Positions 25,707-33,710 of a DNA stretch of 64,000 bases are shown piece after piece. The stretch is from Amycolatopsis mediterranei (GTDB taxonomy: Bacteria; Actinomycetota; Actinomycetes; Mycobacteriales; Pseudonocardiaceae), in the NCBI RefSeq assembly GCF_026017845.1, contig NZ_CP100416.1, forward strand, positions 7,311,749-7,375,748. The letters are read 5' to 3'. A program made the position numbers and the translations under genes. How positions within the stretch are numbered: the stretch's first letter is position 1; every line of letters starts with the position of its first letter. The notes under the pieces were generated by a model. The model searched no databases. It was given only the letters and a program-made list of their open reading frames with translations, and was not told the DNA's origin.

Positions 25707-26744
25707 GTGGGGCACGCACAGGATTTCGAGACGCTCGTCGAACGGCACCGCCGGGAGATCCAGGTGCACTGCTACCGGATGCTCGGTTCGCTGGCCGACG
25801 CCGAAGACCTCGCGCAGGAGACGTTCCTGCGCGCGTGGAAGGGCCGCGACGGGTTCGAGGGCCGGGCGAGCGTGCGCACCTGGCTCTACCGGATCGCCAC
25901 GAACGCGTGCCTCGACGTCCTCGCCCGCCGTCCGCGGCGGGTGCTGCCCGACCAGCTCGGCCCGGCCGGGGAGCCGGCCGGCTCGATCGCGGCCGCCGAC
26001 CTGCCGTGGCTCGAGCCGTACCCGGACCGGCTGCTCGACGGCGCGGCTCCCGGCGGAACCGACGATCCGGGCGCCGCCGTGGTCGAGCGGGAGACCATCG
26101 AGCTCGCCTACCTCGCCGCCGTCCAGTACCTGCCGCCGCGCCAGCGGGCGACGCTGATCCTGCGGGACGTGCTCGGCTGGTCGGCGAAGGAGACGGCGGC
26201 GCTGCTGGAGACGAGCGTGGCGTCGGCGAACAGCGCGCTCCAGCGGGCTCGCGCGACGTTGCGTGAGCGGTTGCCCGCGCGGCGTGCAGAGTGGACGGTC
26301 GGCGATCCGACGGCCGAGGAAGCGGCGCTGCTCAAGCGGTTCATCGCCGCGTACGAAGCCGGTGACCCGGCCGCGGTCGCCCGGCTGCTGCACGAAGACG
26401 CCCAGGCGATCATGCCGCCGTACACGCTGTGGTTCGGCAACCGCGCTTCGATCATCCGGGCGCTTTCGCTGTCGATGGACCCGGCGTCACCGGACTGTGT
26501 CGGACGGTTCCGGATGCTGCCCGTGCGCGCCAACCGCCAGCCCGCGGTGGCCACTTACCTGCGACGCCCGAATGAGCACGATCACCGGTGGTTCGGGGTC
26601 ACCCTCCTCACGATCGAGGGCGGGTCGATCACGGCGATGGCCGCGTTCGAGTCGGTCACGGCGGCGGCGTGGGGCCTGCCGGAGACGTGGCCGGAAGAGC
26701 ACGATGACCACCGGTCCCCGGGAAAGATGCAAAGCGGCGCATAG
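25707..26744 (+). CDS. sigma-70 family factor with SnoaL-like C-terminal domain (SigG/TIGR02960 type)
   Basis: 345 residues from GTG 25707. Region 2 is FETLVERHRREIQVHCYRMLGSLADAEDLAQETFLRAWKG. The linker contains the group-specific LPWLEPYPDRLLDG, and region 4 is LPPRQRATLILRDVLGWSAKETAALLETS. From about residue 205 a SnoaL/NTF2-like domain follows (LLKRFIAAYEAGDPAAVARLLHEDA), which in this ECF group tunes activity in place of a separate anti-sigma. No anti-sigma gene is adjacent. The short leader suggests leaderless initiation. A convergent terminator follows at 26763. Confidence 0.9.
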   Translation: MGHAQDFETLVERHRREIQVHCYRMLGSLADAEDLAQETFLRAWKGRDGFEGRASVRTWLYRIATNACLDVLARRPRRVLPDQLGPAGEPAGSIAAADLPWLEPYPDRLLDGAAPGGTDDPGAAVVERETIELAYLAAVQYLPPRQRATLILRDVLGWSAKETAALLETSVASANSALQRARATLRERLPARRAEWTVGDPTAEEAALLKRFIAAYEAGDPAAVARLLHEDAQAIMPPYTLWFGNRASIIRALSLSMDPASPDCVGRFRMLPVRANRQPAVATYLRRPNEHDHRWFGVTLLTIEGGSITAMAAFESVTAAAWGLPETWPEEHDDHRSPGKMQSGA

Positions 26745-26762
26745 ATTTCGCGCACAAAGAAA

Positions 26763-26801
26763 GCCCGGGTGGGCGATTCACGGGGAATCACCCACCCGGG
26801 C
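26763..26801. terminator. 17-bp convergent terminator hairpin
   Basis: Arms 26763-26779 and 26785-26801 pair over 17 bp with one mismatch and a five-base loop, between the convergent sigma and WhiB genes. The left flank is A-rich (CAAAGAAA), giving a U tract for transcripts from the WhiB side. Confidence 0.8.
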
Positions 26802-26881
26802 GCGCACACGACCGGAATCGGTTTTCTTCCGGATTCGGTGCTGGTGCTCGAGGCCGCCGGGAAGAGGTCACCGGGCGGCGG

Positions 26882-27145
26882 TCAGGCTGCTCGGTGCCGC
26901 TGTGGTGCGGTGCGCACCAGCCGGCGTCGTTCGTCCGCGGTGCTGCCGCCGAAGACGCCGTGGTCGAGGCCGTTGTCGAGCGCGTAGCCGAGGCATTCGG
27001 CGCGCACGGGGCAGCGCGCGCACACGGCCTTCGCCTGCGCCGTCTGCCGGGCGCCGGGGCCGACCTCGGAGATCGGGAAGAACAGTTCCGGGTCCTCGTC
27101 CTTGCAGGCCGCGAGTTCCGCCCAGCCCGTCATCGTGGCTTCCAT
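26882..27145 (-). CDS. WhiB-like (Wbl) iron-sulfur transcription factor
   Basis: 87 residues from ATG 27145 behind AAGGAGG; an ATG at 27133 is a second option. The four cluster cysteines are present (one in LAACKDEDP, then CARCPVRAEC), followed by LGYALDNGLDHGVFGGSTADERRRL and a basic C-terminal tail. The turn reads GVFGG instead of the common G(V/I)WGG. Wbl proteins bind a 4Fe-4S cluster and the housekeeping sigma factor. Transcribed away from the ECF/SigD pair. Confidence 0.95.
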   Translation of the reverse strand: MEATMTGWAELAACKDEDPELFFPISEVGPGARQTAQAKAVCARCPVRAECLGYALDNGLDHGVFGGSTADERRRLVRTAPQRHRAA

Positions 27146-27663
27146 TTCCTTCGTTCACCTCCTTACTTGTTACTGCTTCCCATTGTTGGGGCGCGTCAAC
27201 CGACTTAACCCCGGCGGGCGCGCGAGCGTATCCGCCTGGGTCAAGGGGGTTTTGGCTTCGGTCCCCGGCTCACCCTCCGGGCAACCAAGACTGCAACACA
27301 TGAGAGTACGCCTTTCTTCCGGGGATCTCGATGTCGATCACGTCACCCGATCGGCGACGTGCGCGGGCCGCCGAGGGCCTCGAGCCGGCCGGCGCCGGTC
27401 CGCTTCCGCGTTGTCCGCTACGGGTTTCCGGTCGGGAGTGATCGAAACGCGTTCCGCCGAAACCATGTCTGTCGCGCGTCCGGAACCCGCCGTTCGCGGG
27501 GCCCGGCGGCGCCGGTCACCGACCGCTCCCACGGGCGTCGTCACCAGCCGTCACCGAGGCAACGCGGTCCATTACTCCTACCGGGCAGTCTTGATCTAAT
27601 CGTTACACGTAGCGGTCACCTCAGTGCACCTGTCCTTGTGAGGGCGAGGGGTGGTGGGGTTCC
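27146..27663. other. 518-bp gap between whiB-like and ECF sigma genes
   Basis: I see no convincing gene here. It should carry the divergent promoters of the WhiB-like gene and the ECF gene. It holds short open frames on both strands with arginine-rich translations, which look like GC-rich noise. The last 80 bases are less GC-rich (TTGATCTAATCGTTACACG around 27590-27608), which fits a promoter for the gene at 27664. Confidence 0.4.
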
Positions 27664-28152
27664 GTGTGCGGTCATGACGAGTTCGACGCGTTCTTCCGCG
27701 CCGACTTCCCGGCTCTCGTGGCGTTCCTCTGCAAAGCCGGGTTCGAGGTCGAGACGGCCCGCGACGTCGCCGCCGAGGCGATGCTGCACGCGCTGGAGGC
27801 GTGGCCGATCGTCGAGGACCCGCGGGCCTGGGTGCGCCGGGTCGCCGGGCGGCTGATCGACGCCGCGGGCGACGTGCGGGCGGACTGGACCCTGGCCGGC
27901 GATCCGCGGGACGACGAGGAGCTCGCCGAGCTGGTCGAGCAGCACGCGGGGCTCATCGAGCTGCTCGCCGCCCTCCCGGGCAAGCAGCGGATGGTGCTGG
28001 CGTGGTCGCTCGACGGGTTCACGCCCTCGCAGATCGCGGAGGCGCTCCGGATCGCCCCCGCGACCGTCCGCTCCACCCTCCGCCACGTGCGCGAACGCCT
28101 CAGGCGACTCCGGGCCACCAGGCCCGGTGACCAGCAGGACAGGAAAAGGTGA
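27664..28152 (+). CDS. small ECF-type RNA polymerase sigma factor
   Basis: 162 residues from GTG 27664. Region 2 is short but readable (FDAFFRADFPALVAFLCKAGFEVETARDVAAEAMLHALEAW). Region 4 is clear: LLAALPGKQRMVLAWSLDGFTPSQIAEALRIAPATVRSTLRHVRERLRRL. It overlaps the start of the SigD-like gene by 4 bp (GTGA), so two sigma-like proteins are translationally coupled. No anti-sigma gene is visible nearby. Confidence 0.85.
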   Translation: MCGHDEFDAFFRADFPALVAFLCKAGFEVETARDVAAEAMLHALEAWPIVEDPRAWVRRVAGRLIDAAGDVRADWTLAGDPRDDEELAELVEQHAGLIELLAALPGKQRMVLAWSLDGFTPSQIAEALRIAPATVRSTLRHVRERLRRLRATRPGDQQDRKR

Positions 28153-28895
28153 AGGAAATGCCGGCAACCGAGTACGGGGATCGGGCGATCACCGAGCAGC
28201 TGCGGGAGTCCAACGCCGCCCTGCACGACTCGCTGCGCGCCGGGCTCGACGTCGAGGGCGCCCTGCTGCGCGTGCGCAGCCGGGCCCTGGTCCGGGAGAT
28301 CGCCGCGACCCCGCCCCCGGAGACGTTCCCCCCGCACTGGCGGCGCCACGACGAGCCGGTCGCCGCCGCGATCGCCGGCGACGAGACCGCGATCGCGCGC
28401 CTGCTCGCCACCGTCCGGCCGCTGGTGGTGCGCTACTGCCGGGCCCGCGTCGGCCGGCACGAGCGCTCGTTCACTTCGGCGGACGACGTCGCCCAGGAGG
28501 TCTGCCTCGCCGTGCTCACCGCACTGCCGTCCTACCACGACCAGGGGCGCCCGTTCCTGGCGTTCGTCTACGGCATCGCCCAGCACAAGGTGGCCGACGC
28601 CCACCGCGCCGCGGCCCGCAACCGCACCGACCCGGTGCCGGAGGTCCCCGACGGCGTCAGCGAGTCCGTCGGCCCGGAGCAGCGTGCGCTGCGGTTCGAG
28701 CTGAACGAGCGGCTGGCCCGGCTGCTGGACATCCTGCCCGCGAAGCAGCGGGAGATCGTCGTGCTGCGGGTGGTGGTCGGGCTGTCGGCGGAAGAGACGG
28801 CCGCGGCGGTCGGGTCCACGCCCGGGGCGGTGCGCGTGGCCCAGCACCGCGCTTTGGGCCGCCTGCGCCGGCTGCTCACCGGCGAAGAGACTTAG
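28149..28895 (+). CDS. sigD: SigD/ShbA-like sigma factor with N-terminal extension
   Basis: 248 residues from GTG 28149; ATG 28158, behind AGGTGAAGGAA, is equally good. Residues from about 78 closely follow SigD of mycobacteria and ShbA of Streptomyces: RPLVVRYCRARVGRHERS, SADDVAQEVCLAVLTALPSY, GRPFLAFVYGIAQHKVADAHRAA, ILPAKQREIVVLRVVVGLSAEETAAAVGSTPGAVR. The family drives stationary-phase genes or, in Streptomyces, the principal sigma gene. The first 75 or so residues (LRESNAALHDSLRAGLDVEGAL) are an added helical segment not in the standard protein. Convergent with LysR, overlapping by 4 bp. Confidence 0.85.
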   Translation: MKEMPATEYGDRAITEQLRESNAALHDSLRAGLDVEGALLRVRSRALVREIAATPPPETFPPHWRRHDEPVAAAIAGDETAIARLLATVRPLVVRYCRARVGRHERSFTSADDVAQEVCLAVLTALPSYHDQGRPFLAFVYGIAQHKVADAHRAAARNRTDPVPEVPDGVSESVGPEQRALRFELNERLARLLDILPAKQREIVVLRVVVGLSAEETAAAVGSTPGAVRVAQHRALGRLRRLLTGEET

Positions 28896-29725
28896 CGCCG
28901 GACGCGCTCCAGGACGAATTCCGCGAGTGCCGCCGCCGGGCCTTCCATCGACTCCCGGGCCAGCAGCATGAACTCGATGTCGCCGGGCTCCGGCAGGCCG
29001 TCGAGCTCGATCAGGTCGGCCGGGATCAGGCTGCGCGCGTGCAGGGTGACGCCCAGGCCGGCCGCCGCCGCGGCGCGCAGGCCGGTGAGGCTCGACGTCT
29101 GGCACGCCGCGCGCCACTCGAGACCGGCCCGCTCGAGGCACTCCACCGCCAGCTGCCGCGTGATCGACGGCATCGGGTACTGCACCAGCGGCACCGGCCG
29201 GCCCGGCTCCAGCAGGGTGGCGGCCGACCCGATCCAGACCAGCGGCTCCCGCCAGAGCAACCGGCCGTGGTGCGCGCCCGGGCGGCGTTTGCCCAGCACC
29301 AGGTCGAGCTGCCCGGACCGCAGCCGCCGGGTCAGGACGTCCGACAGCTCGACGGTCAGCTCGACGTCCACCAGCGGGTGACTGCGGCGCAGCCGGTGCA
29401 GGATCTCCGGCAGCTCGCCCAGCGCGAAGTCCTCGGAGACGCCGAAGCGCACCCGGCCGCGCAGTTCGGCGCCGCGGAAGTGCCGCTCCGCGCGCTCTTC
29501 AGTGTCGACGACGGTCTGCGCGAACGCGAGCATCGCCTGCCCGCGCGCGGTGAGCTCGACGGTGTGGGTGTCGCGGGCGAACAGCAGCCCGCCGGAGTCG
29601 CGCTCGAGCCGCCGCACGTGCTGGCTGACCGTCGGCTGGCCGACCCCCAGCCGCCGGGCGGCCGCGGTGAAGCTGCGCGTCTCGGCGACGGCGAGGAACG
29701 AACGGCACAGGCGGGGGTCCAGCAC
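28892..29725 (-). CDS. LysR-family transcriptional regulator
   Basis: 277 residues from GTG 29725. HTH: LCRSFLAVAETRSFTAAARRLGVGQPTVSQHVRRLERDSGG. The effector domain follows (RVRFGVSEDFALGELPEIL onward). Divergent from the SBF transporter gene at 29822, with a perfect 15-bp palindrome 12 bp from its own start. The layout is the classic LysR regulator/target pair, where the regulator represses itself and activates the transporter. Confidence 0.93.
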   Translation of the reverse strand: MLDPRLCRSFLAVAETRSFTAAARRLGVGQPTVSQHVRRLERDSGGLLFARDTHTVELTARGQAMLAFAQTVVDTEERAERHFRGAELRGRVRFGVSEDFALGELPEILHRLRRSHPLVDVELTVELSDVLTRRLRSGQLDLVLGKRRPGAHHGRLLWREPLVWIGSAATLLEPGRPVPLVQYPMPSITRQLAVECLERAGLEWRAACQTSSLTGLRAAAAAGLGVTLHARSLIPADLIELDGLPEPGDIEFMLLARESMEGPAAALAEFVLERVRR

Positions 29726-29736
29726 CGGGCGAGCTT

Positions 29737-29751
29737 ATCGCGATTCGCGAT
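29737..29751. promoter_or_regulatory. 15-bp palindromic LysR-box (T-N11-A type)
   Basis: ATCGCGA-T-TCGCGAT is a perfect dyad lying 12 bp upstream of the LysR start and 71 bp upstream of the transporter ATG, the usual position of an LTTR recognition site. A weaker half-site-like CATCGGGG occurs at about 29767. Confidence 0.78.
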
Positions 29752-29821
29752 GACAGTCAGTCCGGTCATCGGGGTTCCGAATGAGCGTCGGATCGCCGAA
29801 AATGGCCGTGGAAGGAGATCC

Positions 29822-30790
29822 ATGTCCCGGTTACGCCTCGACCCGTTCGTCCTCGCGCTCCTCGCCACCGTCGGCGTCGCCACCCTGCTGCCCGCTTCGG
29901 GCGCGGTGGCCGGCGGCTTCGGTGTCGCCACCACGATCGCCGTCGGCCTGCTGTTCTTCCTCTACGGCGCCCGGCTGTCGACCCAGGAAGCCCTCGAAGG
30001 GCTGCGGCACTGGCGGCTGCACGCGGTGGTGCTCGCGGCGACGTTCGTCCTGTTCCCGCTGCTCGGCCTGGCGCTGTTCCTGCTGCCGCCGTCGATCCTG
30101 CCGGCCCAGCTGGCAGCCGGCGTGCTGTTCCTGGCGGTGCTGCCCTCGACCGTGCAGTCGTCGATCGCGTTCACCTCGATCGCCCGCGGCAACGTCGCGG
30201 CGGCGATCTGCAGCGCGTCGCTGTCCAACCTGGCCGGCATCGTGCTGACGCCGCTGCTGGTGGCCCTGCTATTGGCCGGCGACGGCGCGGGCGTCGACGG
30301 ATCGGCGGTGCTCGGGATCGTGCTGCAGCTGCTCGCGCCGTTCGTGGCGGGCCAGCTGGCGCGCCGCTGGATCGGCGGCTGGATCACGCGCCACGCGGCG
30401 CCGCTGAAACTCCTCGACCGCGGCTCGATCCTTTTGGTGGTCTACACGGCGTTCAGCGCGGGCATGACGGAGGGCATCTGGCACCGGCTCGACCTGGGTC
30501 ACCTCCTGGTGCTGGTTGTGGTGTGCTGCGCACTGCTCGCGACGGTGCTGGCGGCGACCGGCCGGGGCGCGCGCCTGCTGGGCTTCGCCCGCGCGGACCG
30601 GATCACGATCGTGTTCTGCGGGTCGAAGAAGAGCCTGGCCAGCGGCCTGCCGATGGCGACGGTGCTGTTCGGGCACGCCCAGGTGGGGCTGATCGTGCTG
30701 CCGCTGATGCTGTTCCACCAGATCCAGCTGATCGTCTGCGCCACCCTGGCGCGCCGGTACGCCGCCGAGCAGGAGCTCGTGCCGGCTTGA
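29822..30790 (+). CDS. SBF-family (bile acid:sodium symporter-like) transporter
   Basis: 322 residues from ATG 29822 with GAAGGAGAT upstream. About nine to ten membrane helices. Family signatures include LLFFLYGARLSTQEALEGL, FLAVLPSTVQSSIAFTSIARGNVAAAI and ITIVFCGSKKSLASGLPMATVLF. This is the YfeH-like branch (SBF-like) of the BART superfamily, cytoplasmic-membrane carriers of organic anions; substrate unknown. Control by the divergent LysR gene is likely from the shared palindrome. Confidence 0.9.
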   Translation: MSRLRLDPFVLALLATVGVATLLPASGAVAGGFGVATTIAVGLLFFLYGARLSTQEALEGLRHWRLHAVVLAATFVLFPLLGLALFLLPPSILPAQLAAGVLFLAVLPSTVQSSIAFTSIARGNVAAAICSASLSNLAGIVLTPLLVALLLAGDGAGVDGSAVLGIVLQLLAPFVAGQLARRWIGGWITRHAAPLKLLDRGSILLVVYTAFSAGMTEGIWHRLDLGHLLVLVVVCCALLATVLAATGRGARLLGFARADRITIVFCGSKKSLASGLPMATVLFGHAQVGLIVLPLMLFHQIQLIVCATLARRYAAEQELVPA

Positions 30791-30898
30791 CCGGCGGGCG
30801 GGTCATTCCCTTGTGGACGGTGGGCTCGGTGGCCGACCGGGAAAGCGTTCTCCGTCGGCGAAATCCGCGGTTTTCACCCGGCCCGCCAAGGCTTTCCG

Positions 30899-31168
30899 TC
30901 AACGCGGGCGCGGCGAAGGTTTGTTTCCCAGCTCCTCCGCGAAAATGGCATCGACACGCGAGCCCGCGCGCCGCAACGCCCGCGCGACAACGCGGATCAG
31001 ACCGCCGGCCGCGAACACGAGCAACAGCGTCAAGCCGATGACCCCCGGGTTCGCCACGACGACCTCCCGGTACTCGTGCGCGAGGTACCCCGAACCGGCC
31101 CCCGCGGTGAACGCAACCAGCAACGCCAGCCGGGTCGCCCGGTAAGGAGACGAGGTGGCAGAGCCCAT
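30899..31168 (-). CDS. small two-helix membrane protein
   Basis: 89 residues from ATG 31168, set by GGGAGGAAG seven bases upstream. Helix 1 is ATRLALLVAFTAGAGSGYLA and helix 2 is PGVIGLTLLLVFAAGGLIRVV, joined by a charged turn HEYREVVVAN. The tail is basic (ALRRAGSRVDAIF). Nothing identifies a family. The good ribosome site and two clean hydrophobic segments support a real gene. Confidence 0.65.
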   Translation of the reverse strand: MGSATSSPYRATRLALLVAFTAGAGSGYLAHEYREVVVANPGVIGLTLLLVFAAGGLIRVVARALRRAGSRVDAIFAEELGNKPSPRPR

Positions 31169-31354
31169 TGCTTCCTCCCGCCGTTCCGGTCAGCGGTGAC
31201 GCCCTTGCAACCTAAACGAGCCTGCGCCGCTCGGCGGCCACTTCAACCTGTTTGGCCTACCGGATCTGCCCGGATGGCCGCTGTGATAACTTGAAGCGAA
31301 CTGAGTGTTCTGTGCACATGCAAACCTCGGGCCGGTTCGGCGCGCCGAGGCGAG

Positions 31355-31428
31355 GGGGCGGTAGCTCAGTTGGTTAGAGCAGGGGACTCATAATCCCTTG
31401 GCCGCGGGTTCGAGCCCCGCCCGCCCTA
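31355..31428 (+). tRNA. tRNA-Met (anticodon CAT)
   Basis: A full cloverleaf can be drawn. The acceptor GGGGCGG pairs with CCGCCCT (first pair G-U). The D arm is GCTC-AGTTGGTTA-GAGC and the anticodon arm GGGGA-CTCATAA-TCCCT. The T arm is GCGGG-TTCGAGC-CCCGC, with discriminator A. CCA is not encoded. The CAT anticodon and elongator-type features (acceptor pair 1-72 present, no three G-C pair initiator stem) suggest elongator Met. A lysidine-modified Ile tRNA cannot be excluded by eye. Confidence 0.93.
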
Positions 31429-31767
31429 CACTCGTGAGCCCGGCTCGGCGCTTCGCGCCTCCGCCGGGCTCGCTCGTTTCGTTCCTCCTTCTGGGGGTGC
31501 AACCCCCAGACCCCGCCCGGCGGGCTCTGCCCCCGGACCCCCGTCTGGGTTGCTTCGCGCCGTGAACTCCCGTCTGGTTCGCCTCGGGCTGTGCCCCGCG
31601 GTCGCGACTCCGCGCAGAACCTTGGGTTGGAGCGCTCCGATTCGCTCTCCCCGCCGTGGTTGCCCCGGGTTCGCACCCTCTTGTTCGCGCCCTGGGCACC
31701 CTCGCCGTCACCTTCGGTCCGTGCTGCCGCCGGCCGTTCGGGCCGCGGCCTGTGTGGCGGGCCGCTT
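31429..31767. repeat. hairpin-rich noncoding spacer after tRNA
   Basis: Starts with a stem GAGCCCGGC/GCCGGGCTC (31436-31472), the probable tRNA terminator. Then comes a perfect CTGGGGGT-GCA-ACCCCCAG hairpin (31491-31509), followed by GCCCGGCGGGC-type palindromes and near-repeats of GTCTGGGTTGC / GTCTGGTTCGC. No gene is credible; the long open frames across it are arginine-rich artefacts. It resembles the palindromic intergenic filler often found next to tRNA genes in this order. Confidence 0.55.
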
Positions 31768-33705
31768 CTAATGGCCGTTGTGGTGGGGCATGGGGTGGCC
31801 TGGTGGGGATTTGGGGTGCATGTGGAAACGGGCTATCTCCGGGGGGTGGACCACGAACGGGCGCATCATTCCCTCGTCCTCGTGGTCGAGGATGTGGCAG
31901 TGGTACATGAACTCGCCCGTTGCCTCCTCGAAACGGCCCGCCACGCGGATCCACTCCCCCGCCCACACGTTGAACGTGTCCTTCCAGCCCTCTTCGTGCC
32001 CTTCGATCGCCGGACCGTCGGTGGGAGTGGGTAGCGGGCGGGAGGTGCCGGCCGCCGTCGTGTCGAATGCCGTCAGGTCGGGGAACTTGCGTCTGGTCAG
32101 CAACTGGAACCGGGCCAGGTGGATGTGCATCGGATGCGGGGCGCCGCCCAGCTGGATCAGGTTCCACACCACCCAGCGGCCACGGTCGATGAAGATCGTC
32201 GTCGCGTCGTCGAACAGGCTCGCCACCCTCCGGAACGTTCGCACGTGCCCCAGCACCGGGTCGGTGAGCTGGATGACGCCCTCCTCCGGGAAGCGCGCCG
32301 GCACCTCCGCCGGATCGGTGATCTCCTTCAGCTCCCACATTTCCGGGTGCGGGCGGCCGGCCACCCCCGGCGGGGTCGTCGCCACGAACACCTCGTCGTG
32401 AGCCGCCGGCACGTTCACCCCCTCGGCCAGCCGGACGTACGAAGCGGACAGCCGGGCCGGTGGCCGGAACGGATCCGGGCGGCGCCGGCTCTCGACGCGG
32501 AACTCCATGATGTCCGGCTCGATCGAGGCCCCCGTGTTGACCAGCCGCAAGCGCTGCCCCGGAAAGCGGCTGAAGTCGATCAGCAGGTCGGCGCGCTCAC
32601 CCGGGGTCAGGGTCAGCCCGCCCGCCGGCACCGCCGCCGGCCCGGGCAGCAAACCCGCGTCCGTGCCCGCGATCCGGACCGCGTCGTTGTGCACGACGCC
32701 CGCCTCGTCGACCAGGTCGAGGCGGAAGAACCGGCCGTTCGCCGTGTTGAGCGCCCGGAAGCGGTACCAGCGCGCGTCCACGTCCAGGTGCGGCCAGATG
32801 CCGCCGTTGACGAGCGTGAACGGACCGGTCACCGGCGCCGTCGTGCCGGACCCGGGCAGGTACTGGAACTTGAACAGCAGCCGGCCGGTGAGCGCGCCGG
32901 TCGCCGGGTCGGTGTCGAAATTGCGGTCGGCGAGGATCAGCGGGATTTCGTGGTCACCACCGGGCAGCCGCAGCCGGTCCTCCTCGTCGTCGCGGAGCAG
33001 GTACAGGCCCGCGAGTCCGGAGTGGACGTTGAAGCGCGTCACGGCCATCGCGTGGTCGTGGTACCAGAGCGCGGTGGCGGCCTGGCGGTTCGGGTACTCG
33101 GTGAGCTGCGTCTGCCCCGGCGAAATCCCGTTGTGCGCCCAGCCGTCGTTGCCGGCGTTCGTCAGCGCGCCGTGCAGGTGCACGACGTTCCACGGCGGCA
33201 GTTCGGCCACGCCCTCGACCAGCTCCACCCCGGCGGGCAGGCTGCCGTCCGCGGCGCGGTAGCCGGGCCGGTTCGCCGGCGTCGGCACCGCGTACGGTGC
33301 CCGCACCGCCACGAGCGGGACCGTGCCGCGCAGTTCGCTGGCCCACGCCACGCGCAGCCGCTTGCCGCTGCGCACCTCGACGGTCGGGCCGGGGAACTGG
33401 CCTTCGTAGGTCCACAGCGTGGTTTCCGGCAGCTGGGAGTGCAGCCGCGTCCGCGCGGTGGTCATCGTGATCGTGAGCTCGCCGGCGTTCCGCCGCGAAT
33501 GCGCCTGGATCACCGGCGGGATCCGCAGCGGGTCGAGGAACTTGGTGAGCCCGAAGTTCGGCGCCGCGGAAGACGCCGGTGGCGTGGTCGCCGCCGACGC
33601 CGTCCGCGGAGCACCCGGTCCGAGCAGGTTCACCCCCGCCACGACGCCCGCGGAACCGAGCGCCGCGGCGGCGAGGAACGTGCGCCGGTCGAGCGAGTCG
33701 TTCAC
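31768..33705 (-). CDS. Tat-exported multicopper oxidase (CotA/bilirubin-oxidase-like)
   Basis: 645 residues from GTG 33705. The Tat signal has SLDRRTFLAAAALGSAG. Copper ligands are complete: WNVVHLHGA, WYHDHAMAV, HPMHIHLARF and the type-1 site YHCHILDHEDEGMM (His-Cys-His with axial Met). The C-terminus is extra His/Met-rich (HMHPKSPPGHPMPHHNGH), perhaps for copper loading. The layout matches CotA/phenoxazinone-synthase-like oxidases that oxidise phenols or bilirubin. It starts five bases after the P450 stop, so the two are one operon. Export implies the oxidase acts outside the cell, after any P450 step inside. Confidence 0.92.
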   Translation of the reverse strand: MNDSLDRRTFLAAAALGSAGVVAGVNLLGPGAPRTASAATTPPASSAAPNFGLTKFLDPLRIPPVIQAHSRRNAGELTITMTTARTRLHSQLPETTLWTYEGQFPGPTVEVRSGKRLRVAWASELRGTVPLVAVRAPYAVPTPANRPGYRAADGSLPAGVELVEGVAELPPWNVVHLHGALTNAGNDGWAHNGISPGQTQLTEYPNRQAATALWYHDHAMAVTRFNVHSGLAGLYLLRDDEEDRLRLPGGDHEIPLILADRNFDTDPATGALTGRLLFKFQYLPGSGTTAPVTGPFTLVNGGIWPHLDVDARWYRFRALNTANGRFFRLDLVDEAGVVHNDAVRIAGTDAGLLPGPAAVPAGGLTLTPGERADLLIDFSRFPGQRLRLVNTGASIEPDIMEFRVESRRRPDPFRPPARLSASYVRLAEGVNVPAAHDEVFVATTPPGVAGRPHPEMWELKEITDPAEVPARFPEEGVIQLTDPVLGHVRTFRRVASLFDDATTIFIDRGRWVVWNLIQLGGAPHPMHIHLARFQLLTRRKFPDLTAFDTTAAGTSRPLPTPTDGPAIEGHEEGWKDTFNVWAGEWIRVAGRFEEATGEFMYHCHILDHEDEGMMRPFVVHPPEIARFHMHPKSPPGHPMPHHNGH

Positions 33706-33710
33706 TTCTC

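Noticed and set aside
27300..27599. Possible 100-residue gene in the whiB-ECF gap
   Set aside because: The translation is an Arg/Ser/Ala-rich shuffle with no ribosome site or known pattern.
31355..31428. tRNA as an integration (att) site with an adjacent island
   Set aside because: No integrase gene and no repeated tRNA 3' end was found within the window.
31388..32338. Long minus-strand frames over the tRNA flank and the 3' end of the oxidase gene
   Set aside because: They read palindromic spacer and the wrong frame of the multicopper oxidase; composition is Arg/Gly/Pro noise.
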